Assembly (NCBI GenBank): GCA_903927685.1
Contig: CAIYOB010000480.1
Coordinates: 1 to 31,002 of the forward strand
Reading direction: 5' to 3'
DNA length: 31,002 bases
Origin: an uncultured Planctomycetaceae bacterium
GTDB taxonomy: Bacteria; Planctomycetota; Planctomycetia; Pirellulales; Pirellulaceae
This document shows positions 25,510-31,002 of the stretch, piece after piece. The translations under genes were made by a program, and so were the position numbers. The number at the start of each line of letters is the position of its first letter. Positions within the stretch are counted from its first letter, which is position 1. A model generated the notes under the pieces. The model made no database searches. It was not told where the DNA came from and saw only the letters and a list, made by a program, of their open reading frames with translations.

Positions 25510-25944
25510 CTATTCGGTCGTTCTGCCGGTTTCTGCCACCAGCTTCGTTATTTCCACCAGCAGACCCGGCGACACGTCATGCGGCTGCCCGGCAGTCAGC
25601 TTTTCCAGAACGTCTGCCAGTGCGATTCGTTTCCTCGTCGCCATCGCCGCTGCGACGATGGCCGGTGACCGGCTCATCCCGGCACCACAGGCCACGAGCG
25701 TCGGCGTTCTCGAAGCGATGAAGTAGGCAACGGTGTCGATGGCAACCCGCAGGACGACAGGCTGGTTGCCTACGCCGTCGATCAAAGGGAAGCGGCAATA
25801 CACCACGTCCCTGGGGAATTGGATCGGAGGCTCTTCGATGGCGAGATCCACGACGGCCGCAATTTCGAGACCAAGCACTCCGGTGACGTTTCGGGCGTCC
25901 GTGGCGTTGCCGATCCAGAGTCTCGTGGGGATGATTTCACGCAT
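25510..25944 (-). CDS. Dual-specificity/tyrosine-phosphatase-like protein
   Basis: A 144-residue single-domain phosphatase of the cysteine-based DSP fold. The P-loop CGAGMSRSP (C86 to R92) gives the CX5R signature, and IDG near residue 56 is a candidate general-acid Asp. The residue before Cys is Ala, not the common His, so activity or pKa may differ. The ATG at 25944 (MREIIPTRLWIGNATDARN) is preferred over an upstream in-frame ATG because it matches where relatives begin, and GGAGG lies ten bases upstream. It lies 67 bp downstream of the broken histidine kinase gene on the same strand. The substrate could be a phosphoprotein or another phosphoester. Confidence 0.8.
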   Translation of the reverse strand: MREIIPTRLWIGNATDARNVTGVLGLEIAAVVDLAIEEPPIQFPRDVVYCRFPLIDGVGNQPVVLRVAIDTVAYFIASRTPTLVACGAGMSRSPAIVAAAMATRKRIALADVLEKLTAGQPHDVSPGLLVEITKLVAETGRTTE

Positions 25945-26011
25945 GAACTTGACCGCCTCCGGGTGCAAAATGTCGCCGCCGTTTGCCACATCATGAATAC
26001 CTGGAAGCCGA

Positions 26012-26858
26012 TCACTCCTCGTCCGTGGCTTCAATCACCGGGAACTTTGCTCGGACAACGGTCCCTTCACCCGGTTTGCTTTTGATGCTCAGCTTCCCGC
26101 CCAGAATCCGGCACCGTTCCCGAATACCCTCCAGCCCGAAACGATTCTCCTGAACCGTTTCCTGATGAAATCCGATGCCCCAGTCTCGGACCTCCAACGT
26201 CACGCCGTCACCTTTCTGGGTCAGTTTCACACTGACCTTCTCGCTCTTGCTGTGACGGCAGGCGTTGGTCATCGCTTCCTGAGCGATGCGGAACAGGGAG
26301 TTCTCCAGCGTCGGCTCCAGCCGCTTGAACTTGACGGCGTGGCGGTATTCGATTTTCGGTGCCCCCGGTGCCAATCGGAGTTGGGCTGCCACGTCCTCAA
26401 TCGCCTCAGCCAGACCGTACTTGTCCAAGACGGGCGTCCTCAGCCGATTCATCACTCGGCGAATTTCCGCCGCCGCACGACGCAATGCCTCCATCCCCTC
26501 ACGGTAGGCGGTGTCAGCCGCTTTCGACCTTCGGGCCTTGGGAAGTTCCTGCGATTGGAGGTAAATCATGGCACCTAGAAGCTGCTGTGCCATCAGGGTG
26601 GACAAACTCCAGGAAGGGGCGAGAGCGTGATTCCCGTTCGGACCAACCAAGAACACTTTCGAAGGCGGCGTTCACGTCCCTTTGGTAACCATCAAGGCCA
26701 GCGATACCGACCAGTACAGGCAGGTGCTTGTTGATTTGTTGCCGATCCGCTTCGGCCTGCTGACTTAGAGATAACCGAGTCTTCAACTCAGCATTTCGCC
26801 GCCGCAACTGGGCCAGTTCCTCGATCAGTTGCTCCTTGGTCTTGTCTTGGTCGTTCAT
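26012..26858 (-). pseudogene. PAS sensor histidine kinase with internal deletion and frameshift
   Basis: The 5' part begins at ATG 26858 with a coiled coil (MNDQDKTKEQLIEELAQLRR) and a PAS start (LPVLVGIAGLDGYQRDVNAA, FESVLGWSERES) to FLEFVHPD. At about 26590 the sensible frame changes. The rest reads AQQLLGAMIYLQSQE, a HisKA_3-like helix, and a complete NarL/LuxR-type HATPase (ENSLFRIAQEAMTNACRHSK, VRDWGIGF, FGLEGIRERCRILGGKLSIK). In such kinases the H-box reads LHDGLAQQLLGAM; here HDG is replaced by the PAS-derived HPDG and the phosphoacceptor His is gone. Most of the PAS region and dimerisation helix is deleted. Non-functional as read, unless the join is an assembly artefact. Confidence 0.8.
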
Positions 26859-26904
26859 GACGCACCTGCCGTCCTGCTCTTGTACACTGCTCGCCGACAG
26901 TGGC

Positions 26905-26913
26905 ATTTTATCA
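26905..26913 (-). promoter_or_regulatory. Extended -10 promoter candidate for the histidine kinase remnant
   Basis: On the minus strand the sequence TGATAAAAT is an extended -10 (TGn plus TAAAAT) about 46 bases before the ATG at 26858. No good -35 is present at the usual distance, as is common for extended -10 promoters. Confidence 0.4.
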
Positions 26914-27091
26914 TGTTGTCGCCACTTGCCGGAGAGGCATGGAGTCCGTCGCTCGCTCTGTGCTGGGGCGGCGGGGGCCGAGCGACTCCGGCAGACTCCG
27001 GCAACCGCCGAAGAACTCGGTGGGGTGGGGCCGCTGATGGCGACCAGCGGGCCGGCCCTACATGCCGGGGCTGTGACAAGCGTCGGTGCAA

Positions 27092-27305
27092 GATTGTAGC
27101 CTACTACGTGTTGTCCGGGAGCGGGACGATCACGCTGGGCCAGGAGACGCATCCCCTGCGACCCGGCAGCGTGGCCGTGATCCCGGCCGGAGTGCTGCAT
27201 TCGTTGGAGGCCGAGCCGGGACAACAACTGGAGTTCGTGATCTTCGGGACACCGCCGATGACCATGGACGATGAACGGGCCAAGCCGGTGAAGCCGGTGG
27301 GCTGA
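27092..27305 (+). pseudogene. Cupin-domain C-terminal fragment
   Basis: The frame reads VAYYVLSGSGTITLGQETHP, LRPGSVAVIPAGVLHSLEAE and LEFVIFGTPP. This is the second half of a single-domain cupin, including the PG...PAGVLH motif-2 region with its metal-binding His. Motif 1 (HxH...E) should precede YYVLSG but upstream codons look non-coding, so the 5' part is missing. No start codon with a ribosome site is seen close by. It could be a remnant truncated by the same events as neighbouring broken genes. Confidence 0.6.
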
Positions 27306-27311
27306 CCGCTT

Positions 27312-27593
27312 TCACGCCACCGGCAGCGGGCAACGCAACCACGCCTCCACGATGTCGAACGTGTTGAACGACTCGCCGTCCCAACGCCCGAAGCCCTGCT
27401 CGTTCACGCTGATTTCGTCCCACAGTTGCCAGCCCCGCTCCTCGGCCTCCAGCATGTGGTCCAGCGGGGACACGGCCTGGATCTCGGTCTGCTTGTCGCA
27501 GGTCCACTGGAACGCCTTGACGGCGGCTTCTTCGGCGGTGGCGGCGTCAAAGATCAAATGAATGGGGCCGGATTCGACGTAAAACTTTGGCAC
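27312..27593 (-). CDS. Conserved hypothetical small protein (planctomycete-type)
   Basis: A 93-residue soluble acidic protein reading MPKFYVESGPIHLIFDAATA, EEAAVKAFQWTCDKQTEIQA, LGF-free middle, then ISVNEQGFGRWDGESFNTFD. It starts at a GTG (27593) with AAAGGA eight bases upstream, which decides the start. I associate this layout (FYVESG, EAAVKAFQW, NEQGFGR) with an uncharacterised family found in planctomycetes; no function is known. Its stop converges with the cupin fragment six bases away. No signal peptide or membrane segment. Confidence 0.75.
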   Translation of the reverse strand: MPKFYVESGPIHLIFDAATAEEAAVKAFQWTCDKQTEIQAVSPLDHMLEAEERGWQLWDEISVNEQGFGRWDGESFNTFDIVEAWLRCPLPVA

Positions 27594-27786
27594 GGCGGAT
27601 TCCTTTCGTGATTTTGGCAGTCCCTTGTTGTTTTCCTCTCGACGTTTTCTTCATCGGCGGGCTGGTGACACGGTTGGTCCGACGTGGAAAAATCAAGGGC
27701 GTGAACCGCAAAGCCGTGGAGGCACCGGAGGCAGCACGGAGCCAGACGGAATCTGGCGTGGGCTGTGGCACAACGAAGGCACGACC

Positions 27787-28407
27787 ATGAGCAGCAGCAC
27801 CGATCCCACCCCCCTTCCGGCAGCCGACATCCCAAAGGCAGGCGAGATGCTTGCCCGGTCGTTCCACAACGATCCGATGACGTGCCATTTGCTCCCCGAT
27901 GCTGCCAAGCGACCTAACCCTTCTGCCCGCAGTTTTCAGTGCCTTCTCCGATACGGCATCCATTGCGGCCAGGTCGTGGCGACCTCGGAGAGATTGGAGG
28001 GCGTGGCGATCTGGCTTCCGCCCGAAGCCGCCCAAGATTCGTTGGCAAAACTGGTCCGAGCGTGCCTGTTCACGCTGCCATTGACCGCTGGACCAGGCTT
28101 TTTTGTGCGTTTCCTGTCCTATCACCAACACCTGGACCGCCTGCGTCGGGAACACACGCCGTTTCGCCACTGGTACTTGCAGTTGCTCGGCGTCGATCCA
28201 GGCCATCAAGGACGGGGATACGCCACGGCCCTTGTGAATCCCCTGCTCGCCCGGTTCGACAGGGAACGGCTGCCGTGCTGTCTCGACACGATGAACGGCG
28301 ACAACGTGGCGTTCTACGAGCGATTCGGGTTCAGGGTGGCAGCCAAGAGCTTTGTGCCAAAGACGCAGATCGGTCTCTGGCTGATGGCACGAGGGGCTGG
28401 AGGGTAG
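27787..28407 (+). CDS. GNAT-family N-acetyltransferase
   Basis: A 206-residue acyl-CoA transferase. The acetyl-CoA-binding motif A is clear at about residues 134-150 (LLGVDPGHQGRGYATALV), followed by CLDTMNGDNVAFYERFGFRV, the family's motif B with the N...YxxxGF signature. The N-terminal part (AGEMLARSFHNDPMTCHLLP) matches the start of a common GNAT subgroup. The ATG at 27787 is chosen at the beginning of this similarity. Upstream in-frame sequence is non-coding in character. The substrate is not predictable; such enzymes modify small amines, antibiotics or protein termini. Confidence 0.88.
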   Translation: MSSSTDPTPLPAADIPKAGEMLARSFHNDPMTCHLLPDAAKRPNPSARSFQCLLRYGIHCGQVVATSERLEGVAIWLPPEAAQDSLAKLVRACLFTLPLTAGPGFFVRFLSYHQHLDRLRREHTPFRHWYLQLLGVDPGHQGRGYATALVNPLLARFDRERLPCCLDTMNGDNVAFYERFGFRVAAKSFVPKTQIGLWLMARGAGG

Positions 28408-28468
28408 AACGTCGATTTCATGTGACGCACCGTACCAGGAACGTGCGGTGCCGGTCAAGAACGCAAAA

Positions 28469-28492
28469 CACCCCAGCCGGTCGGCCGGGGTG
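28469..28492. terminator. Bidirectional hairpin terminator candidate
   Basis: CACCCC (28469-28474) pairs with GGGGTG (28487-28492), continued inside by GCCG/CGGC pairing after one mismatch. It is flanked by AAAA on the left and CTTT on the right, so it could end transcription of the GNAT gene (plus) and of the serine-protease-like fragment (minus). The T-runs are short. Confidence 0.5.
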
Positions 28493-28530
28493 CTTTCCCA
28501 CGGATGTAGACGACAATGGAGGAGGCCAGT

Positions 28531-28745
28531 CTAGTCCCCGTCAATAAATAGTTCCACGGGCTCCGCAAGTCCCTCCCTGATTGCGAGATCAGCACCGAGT
28601 TCATCAAGCACGGTATCGATGGGATTGGCAAATCCTGTCCGTCCCCTTGAATCGCCCGCAAAAAGCAGACCGACTGCCTGTCGCCCCGGATCGGTTACGA
28701 TCAAGGAGCCGGGAAGCGTCCCTGACTCGTTCCAGCCATGCCGAA
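28531..28745 (-). pseudogene. Serine-protease-like C-terminal fragment
   Basis: In a frame different from the MBL hydrolase, the sequence reads ESGTLPGSLIVTDPGRQAVG, LLFAGDSRGRTGFANPID and TVLDELGADLA. This resembles the end of trypsin-fold proteins (D/ESG at the nucleophile, then PVGLLFAGS...ANPI..VL..L). No start precedes it and the catalytic N-terminal part is missing. The upstream boundary near 28745 is where the MBL C-terminus ends as a meaningful sequence. Family call is moderate. Confidence 0.45.
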
Positions 28746-29389
28746 ACCCGTTCCGCATCCAACGGCCCCCCGTGGCCGACGAAAAACTTGATTGCCCCAA
28801 GGTCCAGAAGCGTCTTCACGCTGGCTCGGATCTGACCGAGGTCGTCGGCGTAGTACGGGTAACCGGGCTGGCCGGATCGAAACATGCCACCGAGCCAGCC
28901 GCCCATCAACAGATCGCCAACGATGGCTTCTCCAGTGCTCAACAAGACCGAGATCGAACCCACCGTGTGGCCCGGCGTGCAGACGACTTTTCCATCGATG
29001 CCCAAGGCTTGCAACGACATCTCGTCCGGCAAAAGGATATCGGGCCGGACAGACGGGAACTCGTCATTCACAAGCCAGTGCAGCAGCTTCGCCCGCCGGG
29101 AGGTCGGCTTGGTGGCTTGATTTCGGCCGTTCTCCATGACGGCGGCATCAGCCGGATGAATGGCGGTGGGGGCCGACGTGGTTTCCTTCAGTTGCTTGGT
29201 GCTGCCGCAATGATCCGAATGCCCGTGCGTGTGGAGGATCAGGGCCAGATTCTGGACGCCGTGCTGTGCCAGCTTTCGAAGGAGCTTTTTGCCATCCTTC
29301 GGGCTGCCCGTATCGACCAGGATTGGTCGCTCGCCCACGACCAGGAACGAGTTTGACAAGCTGAGACGGATCTGAATGACGGTGGCCAC
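28604..29389 (-). CDS. MBL-fold metallo-hydrolase with aberrant C-terminus
   Basis: A metallo-beta-lactamase-fold hydrolase. The metal motif LILHTHGHSDHCGS (HxHxDH), TPGHTVGSISVLL, the bridging Asp in VGDLLMGG and VGHGGP give the full set of metal ligands. GTG at 29389 has GGAG five bases upstream and begins VATVIQIRLSLSNSFLVVGE, which matches family starts; the longer upstream frame is rejected. Meaningful sequence ends near GGPLDAERVSAWLER (about 28740). After that the frame runs about 45 residues over an out-of-frame protease-like fragment before its stop. The core may still fold, but the tail is foreign. It follows the DinB gene by 22 bp. Substrate unknown. Confidence 0.8.
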   Translation of the reverse strand: MATVIQIRLSLSNSFLVVGERPILVDTGSPKDGKKLLRKLAQHGVQNLALILHTHGHSDHCGSTKQLKETTSAPTAIHPADAAVMENGRNQATKPTSRRAKLLHWLVNDEFPSVRPDILLPDEMSLQALGIDGKVVCTPGHTVGSISVLLSTGEAIVGDLLMGGWLGGMFRSGQPGYPYYADDLGQIRASVKTLLDLGAIKFFVGHGGPLDAERVSAWLERVRDASRLLDRNRSGATGSRSAFCGRFKGTDRICQSHRYRA

Positions 29390-29411
29390 GGCAACTCCAG
29401 GCTGGCTGGCA

Positions 29412-29876
29412 TCACGACAACGCCGCACGTCTCTCGTCGATGGATTTGATGTGGTGCGGGATGTGGTTGGTGATGTTGGTCAGCAGCTTCTCCAGCGTGA
29501 TCGGCCCGGCCTCGGAGTGAATGCCCTTCCGCTGGAAATCTTCCGGCTTCAAGGACCGCAGAATCGCCCCCATGTGCTTCCGTGCCAAGGCGATGAAGTC
29601 TAATTCCACGATCACATCCCGTTGGCCGTAGGCCAGCCGTGCCGCAAACAAGTCGGGATCGCCGCTGAACATGGTCGGTTCGTTTTCAGCGATGACCCGC
29701 TTCATACGGTCCACGTACACTGGCTCAAAATCGGCGATGTGGCAGATCACGTGCTTTGTGGACCACTTGCCGGGGATGGGGCGGGCGTCGAGTTGTTCGG
29801 CGGTCATCCCGGCCACGGCGGCACGGAGCTTCTGGGGACCGGCAAGGTAGTCATCGATCAGTTGGGCGTAGTCCAT
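29412..29876 (-). CDS. DinB-like four-helix-bundle protein
   Basis: A 154-residue DinB/YfiT-type protein. The metal-binding His triad is visible: H46 in VICHIADFE, and H138/H142 in NHIPHHIKSI. The N-terminal helix (YAQLIDDYLAGPQKLRAAVA), GKWSTKHVI and DFIALARKHMGAI are typical. Members bind a divalent metal; many act as thiol-dependent transferases, others are uncharacterised. ATG 29876 has GGAG seven bases upstream. It is the first gene of a probable two-gene unit with the MBL hydrolase. Confidence 0.88.
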   Translation of the reverse strand: MDYAQLIDDYLAGPQKLRAAVAGMTAEQLDARPIPGKWSTKHVICHIADFEPVYVDRMKRVIAENEPTMFSGDPDLFAARLAYGQRDVIVELDFIALARKHMGAILRSLKPEDFQRKGIHSEAGPITLEKLLTNITNHIPHHIKSIDERRAALS

Positions 29877-29896
29877 GTGGGTTCTCCTGTGGCGTC

Positions 29897-29902
29897 ATCA
29901 TA
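29897..29902 (-). promoter_or_regulatory. -10 promoter box candidate for the DinB-MBL unit
   Basis: TATGAT on the minus strand, about 20 bases before the DinB ATG, would give a leader of roughly 14 bases containing the GGAG. No recognisable -35 lies upstream. Confidence 0.3.
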
Positions 29903-30045
29903 ACGCAATCCTGGCGGCCGGTGGGGTGGCGGACGCTATCAAGAACGTGGCACCGGCGTGTTTGTCCTGAGACTCGTGAGAAATGAGACTTGGCGGGCGG
30001 CTAAGGCATCCGGCTTGGGATCGTGCCAAGTGCCACAACGCTTGA

Positions 30046-30693
30046 TCATTCGCCCAGCGGAAACGCCCTCCACCGCCTGATCGTTTCTTCGTGCTGCCGC
30101 CGCAACTGCTCGCATCTTGGGTCAACGGGCCGGGGCGGATCAGGTGGAACCTCCCGGCGAATCACGACCGTTTCTTCGACGTGACGCTGGACCGGTTCGT
30201 GGACGTGGATGTGCGTTTCGTTGTGTGTGTCGCCGCCCCGGTAGCTGACGATCACGGCGTTGCCCGTGACGATCACGGGCTGAGGTTCCGAGGCGACAGC
30301 CACCGTCACTGGTGGTGGCTCCGGTTGGGAAACCGGCCGTTGGGAACGGGGGTGAAAGTCAACTTCGACCGTCGTCCGGCTGATCTGGGTGCTGCTGGTT
30401 TCCGTCGCCGTGGCGTCGATGCTGCTCCCCCGTTCGACTTCGACCTTTGCGGAGCAGCCGCAACTGGCCAGGGCCAAGCACGCCAGCAGGACCACGACCG
30501 ATGGTCGCAGCAGGCTCTCCAAGTCCTTCAAGAGCCGGACTGCCTGGGCCTTTTTCGAGGCGATGTTGTGCGGGTGAAAACTGTTCGGCTGGGGCCGCAC
30601 GGTGATGATCACCACTTCGTCGGTGCTTGGCGGCCAAGCGGCAGCCTGGGAGATGCCGAGCAATTCGACCAATTGATTCGTTTCGGCTGACAT
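30046..30693 (-). CDS. Putative lipoprotein with N-terminal extension
   Basis: The ATG at 30693 (GGAG nine bases upstream) gives 215 residues: a hydrophilic start of about 60 residues (MSAETNQLVELLGISQ ... KKAQAVRLLKDLESLLR), then a hydrophobic stretch VVVLLACLALASCGC ending in a lipobox (LAS-C, near residue 78). The mature region is Thr/Ser- and Pro-rich with a His-rich stretch (THNETHIHVHEPVQRHVEE) and a basic C-terminal helix (EQLRRQHEETIRRWR). An in-frame TTG at 30531 would give a conventional lipoprotein signal (LKDLESLLRPSVVVLLACLA), so the extension may not be translated, or may be a separate small gene fused to it. I recognise no family. His clustering hints at metal binding, which is inference. 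Confidence 0.6.
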   Translation of the reverse strand: MSAETNQLVELLGISQAAAWPPSTDEVVIITVRPQPNSFHPHNIASKKAQAVRLLKDLESLLRPSVVVLLACLALASCGCSAKVEVERGSSIDATATETSSTQISRTTVEVDFHPRSQRPVSQPEPPPVTVAVASEPQPVIVTGNAVIVSYRGGDTHNETHIHVHEPVQRHVEETVVIRREVPPDPPRPVDPRCEQLRRQHEETIRRWRAFPLGE

Positions 30694-30916
30694 GGTGCGG
30701 GACTCCACGGGATGCGGCTTCGGCCAACCGTTGTTGGCGACTGCCGGTGTGTGGTGTCCGATTTGGCTTGGGGGGGGGCCGTCGCCCGTTCGGCCACGCA
30801 GCGTGTTGGCAGGCGATTCGGCGGAAATGACAAGCGAATTGCCGGGTGGGATCGTGCAGCACGCCGGTCCAGCCTTCAGAGGCTTCGACCATCACGGCGA
30901 CAACACCGGCGAAATA

Positions 30917-30938
30917 CTGCTACCAATTTGCTACCAAT
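30917..30938. repeat. 11-bp tandem repeat
   Basis: CTGCTACCAAT is followed at once by TTGCTACCAAT: two units differing only at the first base. It lies between the lipoprotein's upstream region and the terminator at the right edge. It may be a binding site for a DNA-binding protein or part of a recombination site. Confidence 0.6.
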
Positions 30939-30950
30939 CGCAGGTGGTCC

Positions 30951-30989
30951 AAAGAAAAAAGGACGTGCGGCTGATCGCCGCAAGTCCTT
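30951..30989 (-). terminator. Rho-independent terminator on the minus strand
   Basis: Read on the minus strand, AAGGAC (30989-30984) and TGCGGC (30982-30977) pair with GCCGCA (30971-30966) and GTCCTT (30964-30959), with a single mismatch between the two stem halves and a five-base loop. The stem is followed by TTTTTTCTTT (30960-30951). This is a classical intrinsic terminator and should end a minus-strand gene located right of the window. Confidence 0.75.
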
Positions 30990-31002
30990 ATCAGCAAAGA
31001 AG

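Larger units (their letters stand above)
30694..31002. other. Right-edge region without a firm gene
   Basis: About 310 bp upstream of the lipoprotein. It holds open but unrecognised frames on the minus strand, a run of nine G (30770-30778), an 11-bp tandem repeat (30917-30938) and a strong minus-strand terminator (30951-30989). The terminator implies a minus-strand gene ending just right of the window. Confidence 0.5.

Noticed and set aside
30359..30895. 178-residue minus-strand frame overlapping the lipoprotein
   Set aside because: It overlaps the better-supported lipoprotein frame. Its first 40 residues are mildly protein-like, but no family or clear ribosome site is seen.
1..31002. CRISPR arrays, tRNA and rRNA genes
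   Set aside because: No regularly spaced repeats of CRISPR type and no recognisable tRNA or rRNA sequence were seen by eye; a dedicated scan was not possible.

Overview
The window looks like a chromosomal segment of a planctomycete, probably close to the Pirellulales. The basis is an LEPR-xLL-type N-terminus (MEPRQLLAAD) on a giant SdrD/Cna-B surface protein, twin-arginine-exported Gfo/Idh/MocA oxidoreductases, a PBS-HEAT protein with a C-terminal beta domain, a membrane Ser/Thr kinase with a Cache sensor, a small protein family I associate with planctomycetes (27312-27593), and high-GC DNA with frequent GTG starts. The taxonomic call is inference from gene content; no rRNA, tRNA or CRISPR array was seen.

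Left part (1-18.9 kb): dense, very GC-rich, intact genes. A GH81 endo-beta-1,3-glucanase, cut by the left edge, converges on a minus-strand series recQ -> Tat-exported Gfo/Idh/MocA oxidoreductase -> secreted PBS-HEAT protein. A second Tat Gfo/Idh/MocA gene diverges from recQ. About 860 bp without a convincing gene follows (9280-10138); it opens with hairpin-forming direct and inverted repeats. Next is a tight minus-strand operon of three genes: a secreted seven-bladed WD40 protein, an 1851-residue LEPR-xLL/SdrD/FG-GAP surface protein, and a membrane Ser/Thr kinase with an extracytoplasmic Cache domain. Its order, short spacings and strong ribosome sites suggest an envelope adhesion and sensing module. 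This is the best candidate for an undescribed system in the window.

Right part (18.9-31 kb): by eye lower in GC, with many broken genes. They include a 5'-truncated REP-associated tyrosine transposase fused in frame (one stop between) to a truncated F5/8-type carbohydrate-binding domain, a metallophosphoesterase-like gene lacking its middle, a sensor histidine kinase whose PAS domain is joined out of frame to the HATPase half with loss of the phosphoacceptor His, a cupin lacking its first half, and an MBL-fold hydrolase running into an out-of-frame serine-protease-like tail. Intact genes lie between them: a GT1-type glycosyltransferase, two small membrane proteins, a secreted HExxH metalloprotease-like protein plus a secreted partner behind a near-consensus promoter, a dual-specificity phosphatase, a GNAT acetyltransferase, a DinB-like protein and a putative lipoprotein. 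The repeated pattern of internal deletions points to a decaying accessory region, or to collapsed assembly joints; read mapping across the junctions would separate the two.
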